A program made the position numbers and the translations under genes. The notes beneath the pieces are model-generated. The model was not told the origin of the DNA. It saw only the letters and a list, made by a program, of their open reading frames with translations, and did not search any database. Below, in pieces: positions 16,292 to 25,661 of a stretch of DNA of 34,596 nucleotides. The stretch comes from Muribaculaceae bacterium (GTDB lineage Bacteria; Bacteroidota; Bacteroidia; Bacteroidales; Muribaculaceae), in contig JAIDSL010000112.1 of assembly GCA_029061255.1 (NCBI GenBank), positions 1 through 34,596 on the forward strand, given 5' to 3'. How positions within the stretch are numbered: position 1 is the stretch's first letter; every line of letters starts with the position of its first letter.

Positions 16292-17629
16292 ATGAAGAGA
16301 CACCTAATAATCATCGTTTTCTTATTTGCCCTTACCCATGCATTATCTTCCTTTGCTGATGTTAAGCCTGGGAAACAAGCACTTATAGACAAATATACCA
16401 ACCAGCTCAAGACTACCACCTCTGCAAGAGACAGTCTGAGAATTCTATATTATATCTTTGACCTTTCTGACAGAAGAGGCCAGGGTAAATATGCCTGGCA
16501 AATATATTATACCGCAGGGAGAGCTGAAAACCTCAATGCCCAGCTCGATATGATCAGGAATCTTGCTAATTTCTATGCAAAAGATGATTCTGTGATCAAT
16601 ATGCTCCTTCGCATGACAGAAGAAGTCCCTAACGTTGAGGCACGCGCTGCCACAAGGACATATATTCTCAACCAGCAGATTAATCGTAAAAGCCGTAATC
16701 CGAATGACACTGAGTTGCAGACTATGCTTCTCGACAGCATCACTAAATCGCACAATCTTGAAGGCAAGGACATCTACGACAAGCTCTCACTTCTCTACCA
16801 GATAATACAATATCTTGGAGTGGACGCTGACGGAGTGCTTTTCAAGGAATGCCTTGACGCATATGCAGATCTCATAGAAGATCTTCCCGCAAGCGATTAT
16901 CCTTTGAAGAATCAGTTTTACACTACGGCTGCCATGGTGCATTCCCGCATGAATGGAAACCCCGAAAAGGCTATCGAATATGACAAGAAGCTGCTTGAAA
17001 TCATCGAGCAGCTCCAACAGATGTATATCAAGAAAAACCGTAAATTCCGCAACTACGACACAAATAAATTCATAAGCTATCGTCGTATGATGGGTAACTA
17101 TCACGCCCTTACAAGCGAAGAAATCGAGACAATACATGACAGCATCCAAGCACTTTATGACAGGAATTCTGATGTTCAGAAAACCATGGATAAAGAAGGA
17201 CAAGCTTTTGCTTTTTACTATATGGCGACAAAAGACTATGACCGGGCTATTCCTGCCCTATCCGGGCTCCTCAAAAATTCCGATATGTCAGCCTACCAAA
17301 AGCAGAAATATAACTCTATGCTGATTGAAGCAGCCAAAGCCGCCAACGACAAAAATACCTACATAGAGGCTATGGAGCAATTCATTCAGTATTCCAATGA
17401 GATTGATAGCCTTCGAAAAATCACCATGAAGCGTGAGATAATGCTTCGTGATAGCATCATCAACAAACCATTGCTCTATAAAAACAAAGCTCCAATCAAT
17501 CACGTCACAAATATAGAGCACAAAAAATTTGAGCAGACGCTCATGATAGTCGCGTCTGCCCTGGCAATTCTTCTAATAATCTATATTGTGCTTTATATAA
17601 GGCTTCGACAGATTAAAATTAAGCATTAA
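16292..17629 (+). CDS. TPR-like sensor protein with a C-terminal membrane segment, no kinase
   Basis: A 445-residue protein with a signal peptide ([22 protein letters not shown]), a long helical region with TPR-like pairs (for example [36 protein letters not shown] and [21 protein letters not shown]) and one transmembrane helix near the end ([21 protein letters not shown], about residues 416-436). After the helix only RLRQIKIKH remains. In Bacteroidota this arrangement is usually followed by a histidine kinase or a DNA-binding domain inside the cell; none is present in frame here. The stop at 17629 overlaps the leuB 3' end (17619) by 11 bases. It may be a truncated sensor kinase or a stand-alone membrane-anchored TPR protein. 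Confidence 0.75.
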   Translation: MKRHLIIIVFLFALTHALSSFADVKPGKQALIDKYTNQLKTTTSARDSLRILYYIFDLSDRRGQGKYAWQIYYTAGRAENLNAQLDMIRNLANFYAKDDSVINMLLRMTEEVPNVEARAATRTYILNQQINRKSRNPNDTELQTMLLDSITKSHNLEGKDIYDKLSLLYQIIQYLGVDADGVLFKECLDAYADLIEDLPASDYPLKNQFYTTAAMVHSRMNGNPEKAIEYDKKLLEIIEQLQQMYIKKNRKFRNYDTNKFISYRRMMGNYHALTSEEIETIHDSIQALYDRNSDVQKTMDKEGQAFAFYYMATKDYDRAIPALSGLLKNSDMSAYQKQKYNSMLIEAAKAANDKNTYIEAMEQFIQYSNEIDSLRKITMKREIMLRDSIINKPLLYKNKAPINHVTNIEHKKFEQTLMIVASALAILLIIYIVLYIRLRQIKIKH

Positions 17630-18677
17630 TCCAATTGCAAAGCCAGCTGCCTACAGCTTGTGTGCCATATTCAGACTTTCCTCCCTCTCCAAGATCCGGT
17701 GTGACAACACCCTCCTTGATTGAGGCATCTACAGCATCCCTTACCAACTTTCCTTCTTCAGAAAGGCCAAAATGCTCAAGAAGCATTGCGACTGAAAGCA
17801 CCTGGGCAAGAGGATTTGCGATATCAAGTCCTGCCGCTTGCGGCCATGAGCCATGAATAGGCTCAAACACCGGAGTGCTCTCTCCTATTGATGATGATGG
17901 AAGCAAGCCCATAGAGCCGCTTACTACACTCGCTTCATCAGTAAGGATATCTCCAAACGTATTTTCTGTCACTATGACATCAAAGAAACGTGGATCCTGA
18001 ATCAGTTTCATTGATGCGTTGTCTACAAACATATAGTCAGTCTGCACATCAGGCCACTGCGACTCCATTTCCTGTGCCACCTTACGCCAAAGACGGCTTG
18101 AAGCCAATACATTCGCCTTATCCACTACAGTAAGGTGTTTCTTACGACGCGAAGCAAGATCATAACCTACCTTAAGGATACGTTCGATCTCCGGACGTGT
18201 ATACAGGTTAGTGTCATAAGCCTTATCATCCGACTCATATTTCTCACCGAAATACATTCCCCCGGTCAACTCACGCACACACACAAAATCCGCACCTTCC
18301 ACTATCTCTTTCTTCAACGGAGACTTATCCTCAAGTCCGGGAAAAGTCTGTATCGGTCGAATGTTTGCAAAAAGACCCAGTTGCTTGCGCATAGCGAGCA
18401 GCCCTTGCTCCGGACGCACTTTTGCCTCCGGGTTATTGTCATATTCCGGGTCCCCGACAGCAGAGAACAGCACTGCATCAGAGTCCTTGCAAAGCTTCAA
18501 GGTTTCCTCCGGGAAAGGATTCCCGGTAGCCCTTATGGCTGCTGCGCCTGCAAGTCCATTCTTAAACTCAAACTCATGGCCAAACTTTTCTGCCACTGCT
18601 TTCATCACCTCCACACCAACGCGTGAAATCTCCGGCCCGATACCATCCCCGGGCAAAACCGCAATCTTCAGTTTCAT
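17619..18677 (-). CDS. leuB: 3-isopropylmalate dehydrogenase
   Basis: A 352-residue NAD-dependent decarboxylating dehydrogenase of normal length that oxidises 3-isopropylmalate to the precursor of leucine. Visible marks are [13 protein letters not shown] at the N-terminus, [17 protein letters not shown] (about residues 133-149), and [25 protein letters not shown] (about 240-264) with the metal-binding aspartates. It starts 19 bases after leuA and is co-transcribed with it. Its end overlaps the converging TPR-like gene. Confidence 0.96.
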   Translation of the reverse strand: MKLKIAVLPGDGIGPEISRVGVEVMKAVAEKFGHEFEFKNGLAGAAAIRATGNPFPEETLKLCKDSDAVLFSAVGDPEYDNNPEAKVRPEQGLLAMRKQLGLFANIRPIQTFPGLEDKSPLKKEIVEGADFVCVRELTGGMYFGEKYESDDKAYDTNLYTRPEIERILKVGYDLASRRKKHLTVVDKANVLASSRLWRKVAQEMESQWPDVQTDYMFVDNASMKLIQDPRFFDVIVTENTFGDILTDEASVVSGSMGLLPSSSIGESTPVFEPIHGSWPQAAGLDIANPLAQVLSVAMLLEHFGLSEEGKLVRDAVDASIKEGVVTPDLGEGGKSEYGTQAVGSWLCNWINA

Positions 18678-18696
18678 ATATTTCGAACGTTAAACT

Positions 18697-20208
18697 TTAA
18701 TCATTGGCAACCGGAGAAGCCGCCTTATTCACAGCATCAAGGAATGCCTCGGCAGAGGCTGCAATGATATCGCTGTTGGCAGCAAATCCATTATGGTTCA
18801 CTCCGTCACAATCCACTGTCATATGCACCTTACCGACATCGTTGCTTCCCTTGTCGAATGCTTGGATAAGGAAGTCCTTAATTAGCATCTGTCGGTTGAT
18901 TATCTTCTTGATTGCCCTGATGGCAGCATCCACAGGTCCATTGCCCGTAGCGCAGGCCTCAAATTTCTCTCCGGCAATGTCAAGACCTACACTTGCCACA
19001 GGCCTGATTCCTACGCCACTCGACACCTGTAGATAGTCGAGCTTGATGCGGTTGCGGGCTGAACGGTGCTCACCTGCAAGCATCAGTACATCTTCATCTA
19101 CCACCTCACGCTTCTTGTCGGCAAGCTTCAGGAAGTCTTCATAGCACTTGTCGAGTGCTTCTTTCTCCATATGCACACCGAGAGATTCAAGACGATGCTT
19201 GAGTGCAGCCCGACCACTTCGTGCTGTAAGTACAATTGCATTTTCATCGATACCGACATCCTTCGGGTCGATGATCTCGTAGCTTTCGCGATTCTTAAGC
19301 ACTCCATCCTGATGTATGCCGGAGGAATGAGCAAATGCATTGCGCCCTACGATTGCCTTGTTGGGCTGGATGGGCATATTCATCATGCTCGACACCATAC
19401 GGCTGACAGAGGCTATCTTTTTCGCATTTATGTTTGTATCAAGATTAAGTTCGGAATGCGATTTGAGGATCATCACCACTTCCTCAAGAGAGGTGTTGCC
19501 GGCACGCTCTCCTATGCCATTGATGGTCACTTCAGCCTGACGTGCACCATTCATTAGGCCGGAAAGTGTATTGGCAGTAGCCATACCAAGGTCGTTATGG
19601 CAATGTGTAGCGATAGTCACATTATGGATGCCATCTACATGCTCCATAAGATACTTGATCTTCTCGCCAAACTCACTCGGAAGGCAATAGCCGGTCGTAT
19701 CGGGTATATTTACTACTGTAGCTCCCGCCTTGATGACAGCCTCAACCACCCTTGCCAAGTATTCATTGTCGGTGCGCCCTGCATCTTCTGCATAAAACTG
19801 AACATCCTCCACATACTTCTTGGCATATTTCACGCACGCTATGGCTCGCTCGAGTATCTCTTCAGGAGTGGAGTTGAATTTATATTTGATATGATATGGG
19901 GAGGTTCCTATGCCTGTGTGAATTCTCGGGCGCTTGGCAAAACGGAGTGCCTCGGCAGCTATCTTGATGTCAGATTCGACAGCTCTTGTGAGCGCACATA
20001 TAGTCGGCCATGTCACTGCCTTGGATATTTCCACCACTGAAGTGAAGTCTCCGGGGCTCGAAACGGGGAAACCTGCCTCGATGACATCGACACCTAACCC
20101 TTCAAGCTTTTTAGCTACCTCAACTTTTTCTTGCGTATTAAGCCGGCAACCCGGCACCTGCTCGCCATCGCGCAGCGTAGTATCAAAAATATAAACTCTG
20201 TCACTCAT
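18697..20208 (-). CDS. leuA: 2-isopropylmalate synthase
   Basis: A 503-residue first enzyme of leucine synthesis, condensing acetyl-CoA with 2-oxoisovalerate. The DRE-TIM signature [15 protein letters not shown] is at residues 9-23, the metal-binding motif [13 protein letters not shown] near 200-212, and [17 protein letters not shown] near 229-245. The C-terminal leucine-sensing domain covers about 390-500. The length is that of standard LeuA. It is the first gene of leuA-leuB with its own promoter at 20340-20371. A second, divergent synthase is encoded at 1933-3507. Confidence 0.96.
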   Translation of the reverse strand: MSDRVYIFDTTLRDGEQVPGCRLNTQEKVEVAKKLEGLGVDVIEAGFPVSSPGDFTSVVEISKAVTWPTICALTRAVESDIKIAAEALRFAKRPRIHTGIGTSPYHIKYKFNSTPEEILERAIACVKYAKKYVEDVQFYAEDAGRTDNEYLARVVEAVIKAGATVVNIPDTTGYCLPSEFGEKIKYLMEHVDGIHNVTIATHCHNDLGMATANTLSGLMNGARQAEVTINGIGERAGNTSLEEVVMILKSHSELNLDTNINAKKIASVSRMVSSMMNMPIQPNKAIVGRNAFAHSSGIHQDGVLKNRESYEIIDPKDVGIDENAIVLTARSGRAALKHRLESLGVHMEKEALDKCYEDFLKLADKKREVVDEDVLMLAGEHRSARNRIKLDYLQVSSGVGIRPVASVGLDIAGEKFEACATGNGPVDAAIRAIKKIINRQMLIKDFLIQAFDKGSNDVGKVHMTVDCDGVNHNGFAANSDIIAASAEAFLDAVNKAASPVAND

Positions 20209-20270
20209 AATCCTGTAGAATTGTAGAATCTATTTATTTATGCATTTACTGTCTCCAACCAGTCTTCCTG

Positions 20271-20295
20271 GTAGGGACGCACGGCCCGTGCGTCC
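20271..20295. repeat. 25-bp palindromic repeat, copy 1 (in the leuA leader)
   Basis: GTAG then GGACGCACGG-C-CCGTGCGTCC: perfect 10-bp arms around one base, able to form a very stable hairpin. An identical 25-bp copy in the same orientation lies at 21327-21351, so the pair brackets the SDR gene. Here it lies inside the expected leuA mRNA leader. Confidence 0.85.
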
Positions 20296-20339
20296 ACCCA
20301 CATCGTCATATCCCCTTAGACTTTGGTATATTGAAACCG

Positions 20340-20371
20340 CAAAGGTACGAAATAATAATTTCATTTACAAA
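20340..20371 (-). promoter_or_regulatory. Promoter of leuA-leuB
   Basis: On the minus strand TTTG (20368-20371), 20 bases, TACCTTTG (20340-20347): a full consensus match. The expected leader is about 125 bases and includes the palindromic repeat. It is back to back with the SDR promoter. Confidence 0.75.
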
Positions 20372-20396
20372 CATAATTCACAAAACATTTGATATT

Positions 20397-20428
20397 TTTG
20401 CACATTCATCGTTTTTTTGTTAATTTTG
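20397..20428 (+). promoter_or_regulatory. Promoter of the SDR gene
   Basis: TTTG (20397-20400), 20 bases, TAATTTTG (20421-20428). It supports the ATG at 20459, because the upstream in-frame ATG at 20417 would lie before the transcription start. Confidence 0.75.
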
Positions 20429-20458
20429 TACTCAAAACTATATGTAATCCAAATAATC

Positions 20459-21271
20459 ATGAACGAACTGTTTTCAGTAAAAGACAAAGTCGTAGTCATC
20501 ACCGGCGGCACAGGAGTGCTCGGTGCTTGCATCGGCGAATACCTCGCTCTTGAGGGCGCAAAAGTAGTGCTAATGGGACGCCGCAAGGAAGAAGGCGACA
20601 AGATAGTGGCAGACATCACTGCCAAAGGGGGAGAAGCAATCTTCCTTACCACCGACGTGATGGACACTGCCAAAGTCGAAGACAATTGTGCCGAAATCCT
20701 TGCTAAATACGGCAAAGTCGATGCCCTTCTCAATGCAGCCGGTGGCAATATGCCTGGTGCTACTATCGCTCCTACCGGCAACTTCTTCGACCTTAAGGTG
20801 CAGGAATTTGAACGTGTTCTCGGCCTCAATCTTACGGGCACAGTTATCCCTACCCAAGTATTCCTCAAGCCTATGGTAGAGGCAGGCAAAGGCGCCATCG
20901 TCAACTTCTCCTCTATGGCAGCCTTCCGTCCTATGACACGCGTCTGTGGCTATGCAGCTGCGAAGGCAGGCATCAGCAACTTCACTGCATTCCTCGCAAA
21001 CGAAGTCGCCACTAAATTCACTCCGGCTATCCGCGTCAATGCCATTGCCCCCGGTTTCTTCCTCACAAACCAGAACCGTGCGCTTCTCACCAACCCCGAT
21101 GGTTCGCTGACAGAACGCGGTGCTGACGTAATCCGCCAGACTCCTTTCAAGCGTTTCGGCAAACCGGAAGAGCTCTGCGGCACAATCCAGTATCTCATCT
21201 CCGACGCCTCTACCTTCGTCACCGGCACAGTAGCCGTAGTAGACGGCGGCTTCAACGCCTTCGCAATGTAA
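20459..21271 (+). CDS. SDR oxidoreductase, D-mannonate oxidoreductase-like
   Basis: A 270-residue short-chain dehydrogenase with the cofactor motif TGGTGVLGACIG (about residues 17-28), NAAGGN (about 95-100, the NAG-type motif), a catalytic Ser in NFSSMAAF (about 150) and YAAAK (about 165-169). The C-terminus TGTVAVVDGGFNAFAM is typical of the family. The NAAGGNMPGATI stretch resembles SDR-type fructuronate reductases (D-mannonate oxidoreductase). This would fit uronic acid catabolism in an organism that degrades pectin. KduD-like or other sugar-acid activity is possible. The start was chosen from the promoter position. Confidence 0.8.
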   Translation: MNELFSVKDKVVVITGGTGVLGACIGEYLALEGAKVVLMGRRKEEGDKIVADITAKGGEAIFLTTDVMDTAKVEDNCAEILAKYGKVDALLNAAGGNMPGATIAPTGNFFDLKVQEFERVLGLNLTGTVIPTQVFLKPMVEAGKGAIVNFSSMAAFRPMTRVCGYAAAKAGISNFTAFLANEVATKFTPAIRVNAIAPGFFLTNQNRALLTNPDGSLTERGADVIRQTPFKRFGKPEELCGTIQYLISDASTFVTGTVAVVDGGFNAFAM

Positions 21272-21280
21272 TGTGATCAA

Positions 21281-21308
21281 TGCATAATTCATAATGCATA
21301 ATTCATAA
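21281..21308 (+). repeat. 14-bp tandem duplication
   Basis: TGCATAATTCATAA occurs twice in direct succession (21281-21294, 21295-21308), in the gap between the SDR and queH genes. It is AT-rich with no evident function. Confidence 0.6.
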
Positions 21309-21326
21309 TTAAATTGCCGATTGAAC

Positions 21327-21351
21327 GTAGGGACGCACGGCCCGTGCGTCC
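21327..21351. repeat. 25-bp palindromic repeat, copy 2
   Basis: Identical over 25 bases to 20271-20295 and in the same orientation, between the SDR gene and queH. Confidence 0.85.
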
Positions 21352-21399
21352 TATTAAACAAGTGTGTCCTCTTAAACATTAGCATAGGTATTTACGCAT

Positions 21400-21981
21400 A
21401 TGGCTAAGCAAAAATACACAGTAGAAGTCCCCGGAGGAGAAAGCAAGGTGCTACTGCATACCTGTTGTGCCCCTTGCTCTTCCGCAATAGTGGAATGTCT
21501 GCTCCAGCATGGCATACGCCCTACTATCTTCTACTGCAATCCCAACATTTACCCCCTTGAGGAATATCTGAAGCGCAAAAATGAGTGCTCACGATATGCC
21601 GAGAGTCTCGGATTGGAGATAGTGGATGCTGACTACGACCACGATGGATGGCTTGGCTGCGTCAGAGGACTTGAAACAGAGCCTGAGCGCGGTGGCCGAT
21701 GCCTGAAATGCTTCCATATGCGACTCCGCAAGACAGCCGAGTATGCCCGCGATCATGGCTACCGTGTCATTACCACCACCTTGGCATCAAGCCGCTGGAA
21801 AAGCCTCGAGCAAATTGAGGAAGCCGGGCTCGCCTCATGCGCCGACATCCCCGAAGTCACCTTCTGGGCACAAAACTGGCGAAAGGGAGGACTATCCGAG
21901 CGCCGCGTTGCCATCATCAAGGAAATGAACTTCTACAACCAGACCTATTGCGGTTGCGAATTCTCCATCCGCAATTGCTAA
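21400..21981 (+). CDS. queH: Epoxyqueuosine reductase QueH
   Basis: A 193-residue enzyme of the QueH (former DUF208) family, which performs the last step of queuosine tRNA modification, reduction of epoxyqueuosine, in organisms without QueG. All its cysteine motifs are visible: HTCCAPCSS (about residues 21-29), RCLKCFHMRL (about 100-109) and QTYCGCEFS near the C-terminus (about 181-189). These bind an iron-sulfur cluster and a neighbouring metal. LLHTCCAPC and FYCNPNIYPLEEY are family hallmarks. It lies 55 bases before purC, with which it may be co-transcribed. Confidence 0.93.
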   Translation: MAKQKYTVEVPGGESKVLLHTCCAPCSSAIVECLLQHGIRPTIFYCNPNIYPLEEYLKRKNECSRYAESLGLEIVDADYDHDGWLGCVRGLETEPERGGRCLKCFHMRLRKTAEYARDHGYRVITTTLASSRWKSLEQIEEAGLASCADIPEVTFWAQNWRKGGLSERRVAIIKEMNFYNQTYCGCEFSIRNC

Positions 21982-22036
21982 TTGTAAAGCATGACAACCC
22001 TGACAACCGACAACTAAAACACCAACAACTAAAAAT

Positions 22037-22981
22037 ATGCAAACCCTAACAAACACCGATTTCAACTTTGAAGGTCAGAAATCTGTATATCACGGCAAGG
22101 TCCGTGATGTATATGACATCAACGACAAATATCTTGTGATGGTCGCTACAGACCGTATCTCTGCATTCGACGTAATCCTCCCAAAGGGTATTCCATTCAA
22201 GGGTCAGGTGCTCAACCAGATTGCCGCACACTTCCTGAAAGCAACGGAAGACATCGTGCCCAACTGGCTCGTGACCGTACCTGATCCCATGGTGACTATC
22301 GGTCTCAAATGCCAGCCCCTTAAGATAGAGATGATCGTTCGCGGCTACCTCGCAGGCAGCGCATGGCGCGACTATGCTGCAGGAGCTCGTGAGATCTGCG
22401 GCGTTGCACTTCCCGATGGACTTAAGGAAAACCAAAAACTCCCCCACCCCATCCTCACTCCTACCACTAAGGCTGACGAAGGGCACGACCTCAATATCTC
22501 CCACGATGAGATCATCGCTCAGGGACTCGTAAGCGCAGATGTTCTTGACCAAGTTGAGAAATACGCCCTTACTATCTTCGAACGTGGCACCCAGATGGCT
22601 GCAGAACGCGGACTCATCCTCGTCGACACCAAATATGAGTTCGGACTTCTCGACGGCAAGGTAATCCTCATCGACGAGATCCACACTCCCGACTCAAGCC
22701 GCTACTTCTACGCTGACACCTATGAGGAGCTCTTTGAGAAGGGACTTCCCCAGAAGCAGCTCAGCAAAGAATTCGTACGCCAGTGGCTCATTGCCAACGG
22801 TTTCATGGGCAAGGAAGGACAGCAAGCCCCTGAGATGACCGACGAATACTGCAAGGAAGTCAGCGACCGCTACATCGAACTATACGAGCACATCACAGGC
22901 CTGAAATTCGACAAGCAACCCTGCGACAACCTCTCTGACCGCATCGAGCACAACGTAGCCGCCGCCCTCAAGACCCTCTAA
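22037..22981 (+). CDS. purC: SAICAR synthase (phosphoribosylaminoimidazole-succinocarboxamide synthase)
   Basis: A 314-residue ATP-dependent ligase of purine synthesis that joins aspartate to CAIR. It is of the longer type seen in Bacteroidota. Key segments are [11 protein letters not shown] (about residues 18-28), [20 protein letters not shown] (about 37-56), [13 protein letters not shown] (about 98-110), and [29 protein letters not shown] (about 194-222). A hairpin repeat follows the stop directly and a strong terminator lies 44 bases on. Confidence 0.96.
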   Translation: MQTLTNTDFNFEGQKSVYHGKVRDVYDINDKYLVMVATDRISAFDVILPKGIPFKGQVLNQIAAHFLKATEDIVPNWLVTVPDPMVTIGLKCQPLKIEMIVRGYLAGSAWRDYAAGAREICGVALPDGLKENQKLPHPILTPTTKADEGHDLNISHDEIIAQGLVSADVLDQVEKYALTIFERGTQMAAERGLILVDTKYEFGLLDGKVILIDEIHTPDSSRYFYADTYEELFEKGLPQKQLSKEFVRQWLIANGFMGKEGQQAPEMTDEYCKEVSDRYIELYEHITGLKFDKQPCDNLSDRIEHNVAAALKTL

Positions 22982-23008
22982 TGGAACGGAGGTTTTCCAA
23001 CCTCCGCC
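22982..23008 (+). repeat. Short hairpin repeat, copy 2 of family B
   Basis: Starts at the base after the purC stop: TGGAA, then CGGAGGTT-TTCC-AACCTCCG, then CC. It is the same length and layout as 12695-12721, with paired differences in the stem. Confidence 0.5.
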
Positions 23009-23024
23009 CCAATCCCAACTACAA

Positions 23025-23050
23025 CAAGCATCCCACCAACGGGATGCTTG
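23025..23050 (+). terminator. Terminator after purC
   Basis: Perfect 10-bp stem CAAGCATCCC (23025-23034) with GGGATGCTTG (23041-23050) and loop ACCAAC, followed by TATTTATTAT. It also borders the converging gene that ends at 23057. Confidence 0.8.
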
Positions 23051-23056
23051 TATTTA

Positions 23057-23326
23057 TTATATCCGCAGAGAATCACAGAAGCAATTCCTACTGAAGGCTC
23101 TCCAGTCTGGATATCCTAAATATTCTGCAATGATCTTTATTGTCGATATCCTTGGCTTTGCGTCTGACGACAGTACTCCGACAAGACGCTTGACTGTATT
23201 CAGGCCAAGACGCTCTCCTGTAGCAGTCTCGATATCAAGCTGGAGCTTGGTGGCGCCTGCCGGGGTAGACACATCATCTTTCACCTTCTCGGAGAGTTTA
23301 TGGATGTATTCACCTGTCAACTTCAT
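23057..23326 (-). CDS. Small HTH-like protein
   Basis: An 89-residue protein starting MKLTGEYIHKLSEKV. The frame is open up to an ATG at 23347, but the ATG at 23326 overlaps the preceding stop as ATGA and is preceded by AAAGGAGG, a rare strong ribosome-binding site for this group, so I chose it. Residues about 40-80 (LGLNTVKRLVGVLSSDAKPRISTIKIIAEYLGYPDWRAF) follow a pattern seen in many Bacteroidota helix-turn-helix-like domains (xxTLKRLxGxx...TLxxIAxYLGYxxW). DNA binding is therefore likely but unproven. It is the last gene of the ATPase operon. Confidence 0.72.
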   Translation of the reverse strand: MKLTGEYIHKLSEKVKDDVSTPAGATKLQLDIETATGERLGLNTVKRLVGVLSSDAKPRISTIKIIAEYLGYPDWRAFSRNCFCDSLRI

Positions 23327-23766
23327 AGCAACCTCCTTTCCACCCATTCTGCTACTTCAAGCATAGAATCATCAATACGATGTGAGAAATAACCTATCGG
23401 AGAAAGTGCATATGCCATATCGCACCCCATAACGATACGCTGAGCAGCCTCATATACTACGTTTCCCTCCTTCACCTCAAAATCCTCATCCTCATAAAGC
23501 ACTTCCCCCGAGACCGTAGCGTTGATTTCCTGTCGATAAAGTTCATGCGTAAGGAAATATCCATGGTGATCGTAGCTCTTGCAAACATCTTCAATAATCA
23601 TTTGCTTGACATCCTCCACGCTTTTTGGAGCATCGTCATCTTCCTCATCTTCCATCTCATCATAGAACATTTCAGCGAGCCTTTCGATAGTCTTTTCATC
23701 GAGTGTCGCGATTACTTCCTTGGTTTCGCCAGCCTCCAGCAAAACCCAAATATATTTCTTGTCCAT
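23323..23766 (-). CDS. Acidic protein of unknown function
   Basis: A 147-residue cytosolic protein with a strongly acidic stretch at about residues 33-48 (MFYDEMEDEEDDDAPKS). It has no recognised domain. The C-terminal part (GNVVYEAAQRIVMGCDMAYALSPIGYFSHRIDDSMLEVAEWVERRLL) is predicted helical. It starts 36 bases after the AAA+ ATPase gene and overlaps the next gene by four bases, so the three form one translation-coupled unit. A role as partner of the ATPase is an inference from position only. Confidence 0.7.
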   Translation of the reverse strand: MDKKYIWVLLEAGETKEVIATLDEKTIERLAEMFYDEMEDEEDDDAPKSVEDVKQMIIEDVCKSYDHHGYFLTHELYRQEINATVSGEVLYEDEDFEVKEGNVVYEAAQRIVMGCDMAYALSPIGYFSHRIDDSMLEVAEWVERRLL

Positions 23767-23802
23767 ATCTAAAGATATTTATTATAAAATTTTATATTGA
23801 CC

Positions 23803-25545
23803 TTAAAATCCTATTCTCTTCATACTGCTTCTGTTAAGATATTCCTCCTTGCAGAACTCCTTTACGAGCTGCATAGAGGGTGTCTTTCCTGAAACCACAT
23901 ACTCTATCTTGCACTTTCTCGAGATATTCTCGATCTGGCCGCCGGAGAAGTCAAACCCGGCTGCAAGTTCAAGACAGTCATTATCACTCATTTCAGGAAT
24001 CATCGAATGCCAAATCGATTTTTTCGCCTCAATACCTGGCTTTGAGAATTCCACCTTGAAAAGAAAGCGACGGTCGAAAGCCTTATCAATACAACCTGTC
24101 AGATTGGTCGTTGCAATAACGATTCCGTCAAGATTTTCAAGTTCCTGGAGGATAATATTCTGCATCGCATTGTCCATCTTCTCCACAGATGAGTCGGCAG
24201 ACTCCAATCTTTTGTTGATAATCGCATCAGCCTCGTTGAAGAAAAGAATCGGAGTTTTTTCGCTTGACTTGCAAAGTCTGCGATATCGGTCGAACACGCC
24301 CTTTATATTCTTCTCGCTTTCTCCAACCCACTTGTCGCGCAAGCCGGCTATGTCGATCCGCATGATATCGCGTCCCGTCTCACGAGCAATCTGCAACACG
24401 CTCTCTGTCTTGCCAGTCCCGGGAGCGCCGTAGAAAAGGCACGCAATCCCCCGTCTCAATCCGCATTCGGCAAGACGATTCTGCACTTCCTTCAACCCTT
24501 GTATACTCATGAGGGTCTTAAGCCGATCAATTTGTCGTTGCTCCTCACAATTAAAAAATAAATTTTTTGCCTTTATATCATTCGACTTTAGAAGGTCCCT
24601 ATTTACAATATGCAGTCTGCGCTCCTCATTGTTTCGGGGCTTAAACCCATCTAAGAGTTCCTCCTTAGCTTTATCGGTAAGCATATAATGCTCAGTATCT
24701 ATCATACCATCTTGGCATCCATGTTCAAACCATCCACGCTCAAATAGTTCGTTCGTACCATCCTGAAGCTCTTTGGTTACAGTATCAAGTTCATATCCGT
24801 CTTCAAACCAGGATTCAACTTCATTAATAACGATACCTTCGTTTTCCTTCTTTGCAAATCGTGCATAGTCAGCCACTTGCAATAGCATGATAATTCTTGT
24901 ATAATCGGAATTAAGATTCATAACGGCATCGCACAATGGAATCTGACGATTGGCCTCTGTCAATTGTAGCATCCAACGGTGATTTTCCTCCAAATCTATG
25001 TTTCGGTCACGCCCTTCTTTGTAGACATATTTGGTAAGTTTATCAACAAAAGACTGTAATGAGAGTCCTTCAATCTTTTCAGGCACGAACACTTTGTCAT
25101 GCCTAAAGGCATTAATGACTCCAAATACAAGCTTGAATCCTTGAAACATACCCCCACGTTCACGCGCGGCACACTGGTAGATCCATCGCTTGTTTCTGAG
25201 ATCTTCAAGATCCGAAGTAAACGACATAGTTTTAAGGCGCGATATTCCTAAGAAATCACCGATATGCCTCCATGACACGGATTCACCAATCTCACTCATG
25301 ATGGAAATCAGCACCACCTGTTTTTTGTTAAGACCCAATCGTCTGCACAGATATTCAATACTATCATTACATACATTCCAAAAATTCTCTGAAAGTCTTG
25401 ACCCCTTGGCTTCCTCCTGTATGTTGTCAAGGGCATCAAGAATATTCATCTCTTCATCAGGTTGATTTTCCTCATGCATTCCATCAATATCTTTGTGTAG
25501 CCACTCTGCCAATGGTTGTCTCACAATAAGATCCTCTTCTATCAT
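23803..25545 (-). CDS. AAA+ ATPase with N-terminal winged-helix-like region
   Basis: A 580-residue protein. The C-terminal half is a classical AAA+ module: Walker A GAPGTGKTE (about residues 370-378), Walker B ILFFNEADAI (about 432-441, with N-E in place of the usual D-E), sensor 1 VIATTNLTG (about 474-482) and the arginine-finger-like DRRF. The N-terminal 330 residues are helical. They include a segment (SWRHIGDFLGISRLKTMSFTSDLEDLRNKRWIYQ) that reads like a winged helix. It may remodel a protein or nucleic acid complex; the substrate is unknown. It lies downstream of the WG-repeat gene, 116 bases apart with a hairpin between. Such ATPases recur in accessory and defence islands, but this one matches no named system I can identify. 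Confidence 0.85.
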   Translation of the reverse strand: MIEEDLIVRQPLAEWLHKDIDGMHEENQPDEEMNILDALDNIQEEAKGSRLSENFWNVCNDSIEYLCRRLGLNKKQVVLISIMSEIGESVSWRHIGDFLGISRLKTMSFTSDLEDLRNKRWIYQCAARERGGMFQGFKLVFGVINAFRHDKVFVPEKIEGLSLQSFVDKLTKYVYKEGRDRNIDLEENHRWMLQLTEANRQIPLCDAVMNLNSDYTRIIMLLQVADYARFAKKENEGIVINEVESWFEDGYELDTVTKELQDGTNELFERGWFEHGCQDGMIDTEHYMLTDKAKEELLDGFKPRNNEERRLHIVNRDLLKSNDIKAKNLFFNCEEQRQIDRLKTLMSIQGLKEVQNRLAECGLRRGIACLFYGAPGTGKTESVLQIARETGRDIMRIDIAGLRDKWVGESEKNIKGVFDRYRRLCKSSEKTPILFFNEADAIINKRLESADSSVEKMDNAMQNIILQELENLDGIVIATTNLTGCIDKAFDRRFLFKVEFSKPGIEAKKSIWHSMIPEMSDNDCLELAAGFDFSGGQIENISRKCKIEYVVSGKTPSMQLVKEFCKEEYLNRSSMKRIGF

Positions 25546-25570
25546 AATATAAATTGTTAGTTGTCTTGAC

Positions 25571-25597
25571 CGACCTGTCTCCTGAAGAGACAGGTCG
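25571..25597. terminator. Perfect 11-bp hairpin between the WG-repeat and ATPase genes
   Basis: CGACCTGTCTC (25571-25581) pairs perfectly with 25587-25597 around CTGAA. No T run follows on either strand, so it may be an attenuation or processing site rather than a true terminator. A second imperfect hairpin (CAAGGA/TCCTTG) lies at about 25634-25654, just past the stop of the WG-repeat gene. Confidence 0.4.
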
Positions 25598-25661
25598 AAT
25601 AATAATTAAGTGAACTTACGAAGGTCTAACCCCAAGGACTCAGGAAATCCTTGAGAGGGGG

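Noticed and set aside
20238..20309. A 23-codon frame in the leuA leader (starts MTMWVDARAV) as an attenuation leader peptide
   Set aside because: It has only one leucine codon, and much of it is the translation of the palindromic repeat; no terminator/antiterminator pair is seen.
20570..21385. Long minus-strand open frame inside the SDR gene
   Set aside because: Antisense shadow; the SDR reading has all family motifs and its own promoter.
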